Assembly: GCF_020639365.1 (NCBI RefSeq)
Contig: NZ_JAINUL010000001.1
Span: forward strand, 1,062,558-1,126,557
DNA from: Streptomyces flavotricini
GTDB lineage: Bacteria; Actinomycetota; Actinomycetes; Streptomycetales; Streptomycetaceae
Length of the DNA stretch: 64,000 nt
Direction: 5' to 3'
Position 1 is the stretch's first letter, and every line of letters begins with the position of its first letter. The notes beneath the pieces are model-generated. The model had not been told where the DNA came from and did no database searches. It worked only from the letters and a program-made list of their open reading frames with translations. The position numbers were made by a program, and so were the translations under genes. Shown here one piece after another: positions 1-8,044 of the stretch.

Positions 1-1540
1 CGCGGCGCCGGGCGGCGCTGCCCGCGGCGGCCTCGGCCGCCGTGCTCGCTTCGAGGAAGGCCCGCTCGACCGGGGTGAGTCCGATCGGCCGGGTGGCGGC
101 CGGATCGCGCGCGAGCTCGAGCCGGGTGCCGCGGTAGAGGGCGCCGGGGTCCCGGCCGAGGGCCTCCCAGGCGCGGGCGGCGTCGGTGAGGCGGCGGTGC
201 AGGCGCAAGCGCTCGCGGTCGTCGGTGAGCCAGCCGCGCAGCCGGGGCCAGGCGCGGATGAGGGCTTCGTGGGTGAGTTCGACCCGTCCGTCGTCGAGGG
301 TGAGCAGGCGCAGTCGCGCGGCGCGGGCGAGGACGGCCGTGGTGTCGGCGTCCTCGTCCAGCTCGTCCCGGGCGACGGGGCGTTTGGTGTCCTCCGTGCC
401 CTCGCCGAGGGCGATGAGGTGGACGAAGACCTGCTGGGCGAGCCGCTGCCGGCGTACGGAGAGGGAGGCGTAGAGGGTCTCCGCGGACTGGGCGAGCGCG
501 CCCTCGAAGCCGCCCGCCGCGTGGAACCCGTCCAGGGTCAGGGCGGCGCCCCGGCGGCGGCGCCAGGTCTCCAGGAGGGCGTGGGAGAGCAGGGGCAGGG
601 CGCCGACCTGTCCGTGGGCGTGGGCGACGAGCGTGGCCTGGAGGGCGCCTTCGACGGTGAGGCCGGCCCTGCGGGCCGGTTCGACGACGGCGCGGCGCAG
701 TTCGGCCGCGCTCATCGGTCCGACGAGGACCTGGGCGTCGCGCAGGACCTCGACGAGGGCGGGGTACCGGGTGCAGTGGGCGTAGAAGTCGGCGCGTACG
801 CCGAGGACGACGCGGCAGCGCGAGCCCGGCTGCCGGGCCGCCTCGACGAGGGCGGTGATGCAGCCGTCGCGCTCGTCGGGGTCGGCGCAGACCGTGAAGA
901 CCTCTTCGAACTGGTCGACGATCAGGACGAGTTCGCCGTCGTCGGCCCGGTGTGCGGCGAGGGCCTGCCGCACACGGCCGAGCGGGTGCGGCCCGGGGGT
1001 CAGGACGCGCACCGCCCGGTGGGCGTCCCGCGCCTCCAGCCGGGGCAGCAGTCCGGCGTGCAGGAGGGAGGACTTGCCGGCTCCGGAGGCGCCGACGAGG
1101 GCCACGACGCGCTGTCGGGCGAGGGTCGCCAGGAGGTCCTCGACCAGTCGCTCCCGGCCGAAGAACAGGCCCGCGTCCTCGGCGCGGAAGGCGGCGAGGC
1201 CGACGTACGGAGTGCCGTGCGCCCCGGTCTCGCCCGCCTCCCCCGGATCCTCCTCGGGCTCGGGCGCCTGCGCCGACAGCCGCACGGCGACGGCATGCCA
1301 GCGCCGTTCCCACTCGTGCGCGTCGCCGCCGCAGGCGCGGACGTACGACAGCGTCACGTCGAGGCTCGGCAGGCGCCGGCCGGACGCGGCCCCGGACAGC
1401 GTCGCCACCGAGTAGTGGGCGCGGGCCGCCAGATCCCGGTACGGCGGGGATCCGGCTTCGTGGCGCAGACGGCGCAAGGCGGCGGCGAACTGCCGCAGCG
1501 GTCCGTCCTCCCCCTCCAGCGGACGCTCCTTGCGGGCCAT
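1..1540 (-). CDS. HTH-nSTAND NTPase, partial (C-terminus beyond left edge)
   Basis: Predicted cytoplasmic signalling or defence-type NTPase. Only the first 513 residues are visible because the gene runs off the left edge. Residues about 15-75 look like a Cro/XRE helix-turn-helix (PPYRDLAARAHYSVATLS). A Pro/Glu-rich linker follows, then an nSTAND1-type NTPase from about residue 115 with Walker A GASGAGKSS (Lys156), Walker B LVLIVDQFEE (Asp209) and a winged-helix segment around LTHEALIRAWPRLRGW. In this family the missing C-terminus usually carries WD40-type repeats; that is expectation, not observation. The ATG at 1538-1540 follows a GGGGAGGA ribosome binding site. The ligand and effector output cannot be told. 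The domain call is confident, the role is not. Confidence 0.85.
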   Translation of the reverse strand, partial: MARKERPLEGEDGPLRQFAAALRRLRHEAGSPPYRDLAARAHYSVATLSGAASGRRLPSLDVTLSYVRACGGDAHEWERRWHAVAVRLSAQAPEPEEDPGEAGETGAHGTPYVGLAAFRAEDAGLFFGRERLVEDLLATLARQRVVALVGASGAGKSSLLHAGLLPRLEARDAHRAVRVLTPGPHPLGRVRQALAAHRADDGELVLIVDQFEEVFTVCADPDERDGCITALVEAARQPGSRCRVVLGVRADFYAHCTRYPALVEVLRDAQVLVGPMSAAELRRAVVEPARRAGLTVEGALQATLVAHAHGQVGALPLLSHALLETWRRRRGAALTLDGFHAAGGFEGALAQSAETLYASLSVRRQRLAQQVFVHLIALGEGTEDTKRPVARDELDEDADTTAVLARAARLRLLTLDDGRVELTHEALIRAWPRLRGWLTDDRERLRLHRRLTDAARAWEALGRDPGALYRGTRLELARDPAATRPIGLTPVERAFLEASTAAEAAAGSAARRR

Positions 1541-1552
1541 GTCCTCCCCTTT

Positions 1553-1565
1553 CCCACCCGGTGGG
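1553..1565. promoter_or_regulatory. short palindrome upstream of the nSTAND gene
   Basis: CCCACC-C-GGTGGG, a perfect 6-bp inverted repeat around one base, lies 12 bp upstream of the nSTAND start and just outside its ribosome binding site. It could be an operator for the protein's own HTH. At this GC content a 6-bp match is weak evidence. Confidence 0.2.
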
Positions 1566-1698
1566 TTTTCCGCCCTCTGGGGCGGATTGTCCAGCAATTG
1601 TTTGTTCACTGCCACCGCGCCGACGCCGAACAACGGATCGCCGCTAGACCTGAGTTCGCCGCACCACCGCCGTCGCCGCGAGAGGAGGGAGCACACCG

Positions 1699-2712
1699 AT
1701 GCAACGACACCGACCCGTCCGGGCCACGGCCGCCGCCGTGGCGGCCTTCCTGTTCCTGGGAGGATGCGGATCGGCGACCGGGGCTCCGCCCGGCCCGTCA
1801 CCCGAGGCCGCGGCCGGACGCGCCGGGCCGGCCGAACCGCTCGCCCCCGCACGTGAGCCGAGCGCCGCCGACACCCGCCTGCTGGAGCGGGCCGAACAGG
1901 TCCTGATCAGCCGGTGCATGGACCGGCGGGGGTTCCCGTACGCCGTCACCGAGGCCCCGGACGCCACGGGGCGCTCCTTCCCGTACGGGGTGGACGACGT
2001 CGAGTGGGCGCGGGCCCACGGCTACGGGGGCCGGGACGAACGCGCCGCCGCGCGGGCCCGCGAGGCCGACCCCAACCAGCGGTACTTCCGCGGGCTGTCG
2101 GCCTCCGGGCGGGCGGCCGCCCGGGCCGCGCTCATGGGTTCCGCCCCGGTGGGACTCTCGGCCACCGCCCCCACCGGGATGACGATCACCGCCTCCGCCG
2201 AGGGCTGCATCGCGGACGCGCAACGCACGCTCTACGGGGATCTGGCGACCTGGTTCCGCGTCAAGGTCGTCACGATGAACCTGCGGCCGGTACGGGAGGC
2301 GCGCGTACACGAGGACCGGCAGTACGCGGACGCCGTCGGGCAATGGGCGGCGTGCATGCGGGCGGCCGGCCGCCCGTACCCCGACCCCGACGCCTCCCGG
2401 CAGGCCGCGGGCCGGTTCGGCGAGAACATGGCGCCGGCCGAGGCGGACGCGGCCGAGGCCGAACTGGCCGTCGTCGAAGCGACCTGCGCGACCGGCACAC
2501 CGCTGGCCCGGGTCTCCCAGGCTCTGGACCACACCTACGGCGAACGACTCCGTGCCCGGCACCAGGAGGAGATCGCTCTCAGGTGGCGGCTCCAGAACGG
2601 CGCGCTGCCGACGGCGCGCCGGGTTTGCGCACCACACGGCTCGCAAGAGCACAGCACCGATGCACACGACACGGCACCGAAACCACGATCTTCAGGAGGA
2701 TCCCATGCGTAA
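1699..2712 (+). CDS. uncharacterised secreted lipoprotein
   Basis: Membrane-anchored extracytoplasmic protein of 337 residues. The N-terminus has basic residues, a hydrophobic stretch AAAVAAFLF and the lipobox LGGC, so the mature protein should begin at the lipid-modified Cys24. The body is Ala/Arg-rich with scattered cysteines (ISRCMDRRGFPYA, AEGCIADAQRTLYGD, WAACMRAAGRPYPDPD). This pattern occurs in poorly characterised streptomycete lipoproteins, and I recognise no enzymatic motif. The ATG follows GAGAGGAGGG. The last eight bases overlap the start of the next gene, so the two may be translationally coupled. Function unknown. Confidence 0.8.
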   Translation: MQRHRPVRATAAAVAAFLFLGGCGSATGAPPGPSPEAAAGRAGPAEPLAPAREPSAADTRLLERAEQVLISRCMDRRGFPYAVTEAPDATGRSFPYGVDDVEWARAHGYGGRDERAAARAREADPNQRYFRGLSASGRAAARAALMGSAPVGLSATAPTGMTITASAEGCIADAQRTLYGDLATWFRVKVVTMNLRPVREARVHEDRQYADAVGQWAACMRAAGRPYPDPDASRQAAGRFGENMAPAEADAAEAELAVVEATCATGTPLARVSQALDHTYGERLRARHQEEIALRWRLQNGALPTARRVCAPHGSQEHSTDAHDTAPKPRSSGGSHA

Positions 2713-3154
2713 GTTCCGCACCCTGCTCCTCGCCGGCGCGCTCGCCGTCCCGCTGCTGGCCGTCCCCGCGACCGTCACCGCCGCCGGCGCCGCCACGGCC
2801 GGCACCTCCACCGCGGCCGACGCATCCACCGGGGCCGACGCATCCGGCGCGGCCGCGGACGGCAACTACTGGGTCTGGGAGGACACCAGCCGCGGCGGCC
2901 ACTCCTGCGGCTGGAGCGGCAACGACTCCGACTGGCGCACCTGTGGGGCGGGCGGCAACTTCAACATGAACGACCGGGCCTCGTCCTGGTGGAACAACGG
3001 GTACGCCGGTTCCTTCGGGGACGTGCGCGTCTACGAGAACATCAACTACGGCGGTGCCTCCACCTGTGCCCCGAACGGCGGGGCCGGCAACGTCCCGTGG
3101 GAGTGGAACGACCGCATCTCGTCCCACAAGTGGGTCAACAACTGCGGCTTCTGA
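2705..3154 (+). CDS. secreted peptidase inhibitor family I36 protein
   Basis: Predicted secreted beta/gamma-crystallin-fold protein of the I36 type (the SMPI metalloprotease-inhibitor family of Streptomyces), 149 residues. A signal peptide (MRKFRTLLLAGALAVPLLAV) is followed by an Ala/Thr/Ser-rich propeptide-like stretch. The domain proper carries HSCGWSGNDSDWRTCG, DRASSWWNNGYAG and VRVYENINYGGASTC, the crystallin-like pattern of aromatic and glycine residues, with cysteines placed for disulfides. The ATG at 2705 is chosen because AGGAGGA lies four bases upstream. The upstream lipoprotein stop lies inside this gene, suggesting one transcript. Whether it inhibits a peptidase is inferred from family only. 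Confidence 0.85.
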   Translation: MRKFRTLLLAGALAVPLLAVPATVTAAGAATAGTSTAADASTGADASGAAADGNYWVWEDTSRGGHSCGWSGNDSDWRTCGAGGNFNMNDRASSWWNNGYAGSFGDVRVYENINYGGASTCAPNGGAGNVPWEWNDRISSHKWVNNCGF

Positions 3155-3161
3155 GCGGCCG

Positions 3162-4235
3162 CTACCGAGCAGCCGCCCGCAGGGTGTAGCGGGCCCCGCC
3201 GTCCTCGGCGGGGCCCGTCCGCTCGAAGCCCGTCCGGACGAGGACGCCGTGGGAGGGGGCGTTGTCCGCGTCGACCCTGGCGTGCAGCGCGGTCACGCCG
3301 GGCTGGGCGAAGGCCCAGGCGACCAGGCCCTGCAGCGCCTCCGTGACGTACCCGTCGCCGCGGGCCGACGGTACGAGGTCGTAGCCGACCTCCGCGTTCC
3401 CCTCGGCGTCGGGGGCGCCGTGGAAGCCGATCCCCCCGATCGCGCGCCGGTCCCGCTTGCGGACGATGGCGTACGCGCCCCATCCGGGACGGAACGTGCC
3501 CTCCTCGCGCGCCTTGGCCACCATCCCGGAGGCGACCCTGGTGCCCGCGCCGGGGCCGTCCTCTGCCCAGGCGAAGCCGCCGGTGCCGCCGCCCTGCAGG
3601 TCGCCCGCGACGAGCGGGGAGATCTCGCAGAGCACGACGCGTTCCGTGACGACGGGTTCTGCGTACCAGCGCCAGGCGGTGCGGCGGGGCAGACCCGGGA
3701 GTTCACCCCGGCCGGTGACCCAGAGCAGGGTCGGCCACGCTCCGGCGAGGTCGCGCGGCACCTGTGGGAAGAGCCGGTCGAGGACCTGCTCGCAGAGGTC
3801 CGCGTCGGGCTCCCAGTCCTGGACGCCGAGACCGTTCAGGATGTCGTGGGTGTGCAGCAGCGTCTCGACGACGCCCATCGCGGCGAACCCGTCCGGGCCC
3901 GCCATTCCGTACGGATGCCAGGCCCGGACCCCCGGGTCGGTCACGGCCGCGGCGGCGGACAGCAGCCCCCCGGTTGCCTCGATGACCTGGATCAGGCCGT
4001 CGGGGGTGGTGCCGGGCGCGGCGCTGATGTCGAAGGGGGCGTACCCGCTGGTCGAGCGCCCGGTGAGTTGGGTGGCGTACCCGGTGAAATCGCTCGCCAC
4101 GTGGACGGCGGTGTCGTGACAACTCCACTCCAGGCCGGCGGCGGGGACGGACCAGTCGAGGTGCGCCACCTTCCGCAGTGCCTGCGCGGTGAGGGACACG
4201 GATCGGTCTACGGCTTCGGAGCCCATGATCGTCAT
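3162..4235 (-). CDS. DinB/MDMPI-like domain fused to GNAT acetyltransferase
   Basis: Cytoplasmic two-domain protein of 357 residues. Residues 1-180 resemble the mycothiol-dependent maleylpyruvate isomerase/DinB four-helix fold (LDWSVPAAGLEWSCHDTAVH, VVETLLHTHDILNGLG), whose histidines usually bind a metal. Residues about 190-357 are a RimJ/RimL-type GNAT N-acetyltransferase with GNAEVGYDLVPSARGDGY and VTEALQGLVAWAF forming the acetyl-CoA site, then ARVDADNAPSHGVLVRTGFE. The start is taken as MTIMGSEA (ATG at 4235) with AAGG upstream; an in-frame ATG nine bases later is possible. The substrate is unknown. The gene converges on the I36 gene with a 7-bp gap. Confidence 0.85.
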   Translation of the reverse strand: MTIMGSEAVDRSVSLTAQALRKVAHLDWSVPAAGLEWSCHDTAVHVASDFTGYATQLTGRSTSGYAPFDISAAPGTTPDGLIQVIEATGGLLSAAAAVTDPGVRAWHPYGMAGPDGFAAMGVVETLLHTHDILNGLGVQDWEPDADLCEQVLDRLFPQVPRDLAGAWPTLLWVTGRGELPGLPRRTAWRWYAEPVVTERVVLCEISPLVAGDLQGGGTGGFAWAEDGPGAGTRVASGMVAKAREEGTFRPGWGAYAIVRKRDRRAIGGIGFHGAPDAEGNAEVGYDLVPSARGDGYVTEALQGLVAWAFAQPGVTALHARVDADNAPSHGVLVRTGFERTGPAEDGGARYTLRAAAR

Positions 4236-4302
4236 GGCCCGCACCTTAGGACCGCCGCCCGTGCCCGGGCCACCGGATATACCGCGTGCCGTCGCGGGGG
4301 CC

Positions 4303-4512
4303 TCAGGAGCCGGGGGCCGGGAGCGGGCCGCCGCAGCGGGAGCAGGTCCGGGCGCCCCGTTCGTCGGCGAGCCGTCCGCATTCGGGGCAGACCAGGTGGA
4401 GCAGGCAGGCCGGCTCACCGCCCTCGGCGTACTCGGGAGCCGGGGCGCAGGCCGGGGCGGCGGGGACGGCGGCGGGCGTGACCGCCTTGGGATCGTGGTC
4501 GTGCGTGGTCAT
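4303..4512 (-). CDS. small zinc-ribbon protein
   Basis: A 69-residue protein with one treble-clef or zinc-ribbon pair, CPECG followed eight residues later by CSRCGG, preceded by a His/Asp-rich start (MTTHDHDP) and an Ala/Pro linker. Four cysteines in this spacing normally bind zinc. The start at 4512 is favoured by GGAAGGAC just upstream; a longer frame to 4563 lacks such a site. No catalytic motif is present. It may bind nucleic acid or a protein partner, but nothing in the neighbourhood says which. Confidence 0.65.
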   Translation of the reverse strand: MTTHDHDPKAVTPAAVPAAPACAPAPEYAEGGEPACLLHLVCPECGRLADERGARTCSRCGGPLPAPGS

Positions 4513-4698
4513 GTTTCGTCCTTCCCGTGTCCCCATCCCTCCCCCGGGACGGGCCGCGCACACCTGACGGATAAGGTCGTAGCCGGTCAGCGTCGGCCGT
4601 ACCAGGGACAGGCGCGAGGCCGGGGCCGCGGTTGATCACCCTGCCTCCGTGCCGCTTCGACCGCATTCGCCCCGTCGTCCTGCCCCGGAAATCCGTAC

Positions 4699-5280
4699 AT
4701 GAGCACCGTCCTGCCGTCCCCGTCCCCTTCCGCTACGGCCCCCGCCACCGGCCCCTTCCCCGGGTCCGCCGACGGGCCGGTCCGGTCCCGGATCACCGCC
4801 GGCCGGGCTCCCGCCCGTCCCACCACCGCGGCCGCGTTCCACAGCACCAGCGCCGTGACGGCGGTGCTGCTGGGGCTCGTCGGGATCGGCGCGCTGCTCC
4901 ACGAGCCGGTGCTCGTACCGCCGCTGGCCGCCAGCGCCGCCCTCGTGCACAGTGCCCCCACCCTGCCCCTGGCCCAGCCCCGCGGTGTGGTCGTCGGCCA
5001 TCTGCTCGGCACCGCCGTCGGTTACGGCGCCCTCGCCGCCGCCGGCAGCAGCGCCTGGGCCGCGGCCGTCGCGGCCGGGGTGACGCTCGCGCTGCTGATG
5101 GCCGCCCGCACCCCGCACTCGCCCGCCTGCGCGACCTCCGTGGTGATCGTGCTCCAGAGCCCGGACCCCGCCCGGTTCGTCCCCCTGCTGTTCGGAGCGA
5201 CGGTGCTGCTCGTCCTGACCGGGTACGCCGCTTCACGCATCCGGCGCAAGGCGCCCAGGTACCCCGCCTACTGGTGGTGA
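4699..5280 (+). CDS. HPP family integral membrane protein
   Basis: Small membrane protein of 193 residues with a ~45-residue Ser/Pro-rich cytoplasmic leader and four predicted helices (AVTAVLLGLVGIGALL, VVVGHLLGTAVGYGAL, AWAAAVAAGVTLALLM, FVPLLFGATVLLVLTGYA). The loops PLAASAALVHSAPTLPLAQPR and HSPACATSVVIVLQ match the HPP family, whose name motif is changed here from HPPA to HSPA. Some HPP relatives elsewhere have been linked to nitrite transport; applying that here is speculation. No strong ribosome binding site is visible; the ATG is the only start near the beginning of the conserved part. Confidence 0.75.
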   Translation: MSTVLPSPSPSATAPATGPFPGSADGPVRSRITAGRAPARPTTAAAFHSTSAVTAVLLGLVGIGALLHEPVLVPPLAASAALVHSAPTLPLAQPRGVVVGHLLGTAVGYGALAAAGSSAWAAAVAAGVTLALLMAARTPHSPACATSVVIVLQSPDPARFVPLLFGATVLLVLTGYAASRIRRKAPRYPAYWW

Positions 5281-5376
5281 CCCGTCCGGTCGTCCGCCGC
5301 GCGTCCGGCCGATGAATGCGCGGCGCTGCGGGAGTCTGTAGGAGGCATCCGGAGCGGGATCGGGAGAGGTGGAGTG

Positions 5377-6528
5377 ATGAGTGACCTGCGCGACATCCTG
5401 GAACGGCACGTGAGCAGCGGATCGCTGCCCGGGGCGGTGGGCCTGGTGGCCCGCGGCGACCGGGTGGAGGTGGCGGCCGTCGGCTCGGCCGACCTCGGGG
5501 GCACCGCTCCGATGGTCCGGGACTCGATCTTCCGGATCGCCTCGATGACCAAGCCCGTGACGGCCGCCGCCACCATGGCGCTCGTCGAGGAGCGCCTGCT
5601 GGCCCTGGAGGACGAGATCGCGCCCTGGCTGCCGGAACTGGCTTCGCCGCTGGTCGCCCGGACGCCCGCGAGCCCGCTCGACGACCTGGTGCCCGCCGAC
5701 CGCCCGATCACCGTGTTCGACCTGCTCACCTCCCGCGCCGGGTACGGGTTCCCGTCCGACTTCTCGCTGCCCGTGCTCGCGCCGCTGGTCGGCGAGCTGA
5801 AGCAGGGCCCGCCGCAGCCGCAGCACGTCGCGGGGCCGGACGAGTGGCTGAAGACGCTGTCGGGCATCCCGCTGCTGTACCAGCCGGGTGAGGCCTTCCT
5901 GTACAACACCTGCTCCGACATCCTGGGCGTGCTGATCGCCCGGGTCTCGGGCCAGTCCCTGCCCGAGTTCATGGCCGAGCGGATCTTCGAGCCGCTGGGC
6001 ATGGCCGACACCGGATTCTGCGTCCCGGCCGCCGACCTGGGCCGTTTCACCAGCTTCTACCGTGGGGGCGAGGGCGGCCTCGCCCTGGCCGACGCCCCCG
6101 ACGGCCAGTGGAGCAGTCTCCCCGCCTTCCCCTCCGGCGCCGGCGGCCTGGTCTCGACCGCCGACGACTGGTGCGCGTTCGGCCGGATGCTGCTCGCGCA
6201 GGGGGCGCTGGACGGGGGCCGGGGACGGCTCCTGTCGGCCGAGTCGGTACGGAAGATCACCACCGACTGGCTGACCCCGGCCCAGCGGGCCGCCGGCGAG
6301 CTGTTCCTGGAGGGCCAGGGCTGGGGCTTCGGCGGCTCGGTGGACGTCACGGCCCGCGACCCGTGGAACGCGCCGGGGCGGTACGGCTGGATCGGCGGCA
6401 CCGGAACCGCGGGCCACGTCACCCCGGCCACCGCCACCGTCTCCCTCGTGCTCACCCAGCGCGAGATGGACGGTCCGACCCCGCCCGCGGTGATGCGCGA
6501 CGTCTGGACGTACGCGGCCGGCGCCTGA
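5377..6528 (+). CDS. serine hydrolase, class C beta-lactamase/esterase fold
   Basis: Cytoplasmic beta-lactamase-superfamily hydrolase of 383 residues without a signal peptide, so more likely an EstB-type esterase or D-aminopeptidase relative than a resistance enzyme. The nucleophile motif SMTK gives Ser56 and Lys59. The second motif is YNT (Tyr176). The C-terminal WIGGTGTAGH supplies the third conserved region in place of KTG. The sequence ITVFDLLTSRAGYG is the family's usual HLLxHTSG region. GGAGAGG precedes the ATG at 5377; a GTG three bases earlier is an alternative. It converges on the M64 peptidase gene with a 10-bp gap. Confidence 0.88.
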   Translation: MSDLRDILERHVSSGSLPGAVGLVARGDRVEVAAVGSADLGGTAPMVRDSIFRIASMTKPVTAAATMALVEERLLALEDEIAPWLPELASPLVARTPASPLDDLVPADRPITVFDLLTSRAGYGFPSDFSLPVLAPLVGELKQGPPQPQHVAGPDEWLKTLSGIPLLYQPGEAFLYNTCSDILGVLIARVSGQSLPEFMAERIFEPLGMADTGFCVPAADLGRFTSFYRGGEGGLALADAPDGQWSSLPAFPSGAGGLVSTADDWCAFGRMLLAQGALDGGRGRLLSAESVRKITTDWLTPAQRAAGELFLEGQGWGFGGSVDVTARDPWNAPGRYGWIGGTGTAGHVTPATATVSLVLTQREMDGPTPPAVMRDVWTYAAGA

Positions 6529-6538
6529 CGGACTCCCC

Positions 6539-7891
6539 CTAGAGGCGGACGCTCCAGTCGACCGTGGACTTCAGGGTGCGGGCGATCTTCGGGTCCCGGA
6601 CCGAGGGGGTGCGGTCCTCGGCCGTGACGGACAGCTTGTGCGTGCGCAGGTCGAAGAGCCACAGCTCGGCGACCGCGACCTCGGTGCGGCCCGCGAACCG
6701 CTTCAGCTCCCGGCCGTCCAGGTACCAGCGGACGTCGAGCTGCCGGCCGTCCGCACCGGCCAGCCGGGGTACGGAGACCTTCGCCGTGTTGCGCAGCCGC
6801 AGGGTGCGGCCGGTCGGGGTGAGCGGGGAGGCGGGCTTCGCGTGCTGGTAGAAGCCGGCGATCATCGCTTCGGTGCCGGGCAGGTTGAACGGCTTCCCGA
6901 GCACGCGCATGATCGAGCTCTCGGTGGGCCGGTACAGGCCGGTGACGTAGTACCCGCCGCCCTCGTACGCACCGACCGTGCCGCCGTCGGGCGACTGCGC
7001 GCCGAGCCAGCGGTACCACTTGGCCCGCTCGGCGGCCATCCGGTCGGCGGGCAGCGTGGAGGTGTTGGATTCGGCGGGCTCGGGGCCCTCGTACTTCTCG
7101 TAGCCCGGGGTGTCCGGGTAGAAGTACTCGTCGGCCAGCTTGCCCAGGGAGTGGCCGGTCTCGTGGATGGCGACCTGGCCGGACTTGGCGTTGCCCGCGG
7201 AGGCGGTCGATATCCCCTCGTAGCCGAGGGTGGCGCTGGGCTCGTTGTAGCCGGCCCCGCCGTACTTGGTGCTGTGGGAGAGGACCAGGACCAGGTCGGC
7301 CGCCGGCGCCTTGGCCACGTACGCGTCCACCTTCGGCTGGTCGATGCAGAGCAGCCTCTCGATGTCCTCGCACCAGAAGTACGAGCCGAGGGCGGTGTCG
7401 CGGACGGTTGCCGGGGTGGGGTCGCCGGAGACGCCGGAGTCGTGGGAGACGGCGTCGACGGTCCAGACGTTGAAGAGGTCGCGGTAGGTGGAGTACGGCT
7501 CGACCGCGGTGATCTCGGCCCACTTGGCCCGGGCGTCGGCGTGGAAGCGGTCCTGCTCGGCGGCGGTGTAGCCGTCGCCGATGACGACGACGTCCAGGCG
7601 GTCGGAGGTCGAACCGTTGTCGACCATCTTGGCGACCTCGCCGTCGGCCGCCCGATCGGCCTCGGAGAGCTGCGGGGCCTTCTTCGCCCGCCCTGCTGCG
7701 GGGACGCGGACGTGGCCGGATCCGGCGGCCGTGCCGTCCTCGGGCCCGGGTACCTCCACTTCGGTCCCGGCCTTCACCGGTGGCGGCGGTGCCGCGGCCG
7801 CCGTGCCGAGCGGGCCCGCGGCCAGCAGCAGGGCCGTCGTACAGGCCGCGGCGAAGGCGGCGCGCAGCGTCAGACGGAGGGACGCGTCCAT
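6539..7891 (-). CDS. secreted M64 family zinc metallopeptidase
   Basis: Predicted exported metallopeptidase of 450 residues related to M64 (IgA peptidase type). A signal peptide (RLTLRAAFAAACTTALLLAA) ends near AAAAP. A pro-region follows, then LDVVVIGDGYTAAEQDRF, the characteristic start of the M64 domain. The zinc site is HETGHSLGKLADEY: His243, Glu244 and His247, with the downstream acidic residue as third ligand. The C-terminal ~110 residues form a beta-rich accessory region. The ATG is preceded by GGGGAGAA. The gene is divergent from an XRE-TPR regulator, which may control it. The proteolytic target is unknown; Streptomyces is not known to meet IgA, so the family name should not be read literally. 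Confidence 0.9.
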   Translation of the reverse strand: MDASLRLTLRAAFAAACTTALLLAAGPLGTAAAAPPPPVKAGTEVEVPGPEDGTAAGSGHVRVPAAGRAKKAPQLSEADRAADGEVAKMVDNGSTSDRLDVVVIGDGYTAAEQDRFHADARAKWAEITAVEPYSTYRDLFNVWTVDAVSHDSGVSGDPTPATVRDTALGSYFWCEDIERLLCIDQPKVDAYVAKAPAADLVLVLSHSTKYGGAGYNEPSATLGYEGISTASAGNAKSGQVAIHETGHSLGKLADEYFYPDTPGYEKYEGPEPAESNTSTLPADRMAAERAKWYRWLGAQSPDGGTVGAYEGGGYYVTGLYRPTESSIMRVLGKPFNLPGTEAMIAGFYQHAKPASPLTPTGRTLRLRNTAKVSVPRLAGADGRQLDVRWYLDGRELKRFAGRTEVAVAELWLFDLRTHKLSVTAEDRTPSVRDPKIARTLKSTVDWSVRL

Positions 7892-7927
7892 GGAGTTCTC
7901 CCCGGGAAGAAGCCGGAAGTCACCGGA

Positions 7928-7970
7928 AGTTAAGCGGCTCGATAAGTGTGCTGAACCAGTTGCTTAAACT
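7928..7970. promoter_or_regulatory. candidate operator in the M64 / XRE-TPR divergent region
   Basis: AGTTAAGC (7928-7935) and GCTTAAACT (7962-7970) form an imperfect inverted repeat around a 26-bp spacer in an AT-rich island between the divergent starts. It is a plausible site for the adjacent XRE regulator or a pair of back-to-back promoters. Confidence 0.35.
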
Positions 7971-8044
7971 AGGGGGCGCGCGAGAGGTGCGCAATGGCCG
8001 ACCACCCCTGCACCATGGGGAGTTGGAGCGATGAAGGGGTCTTC

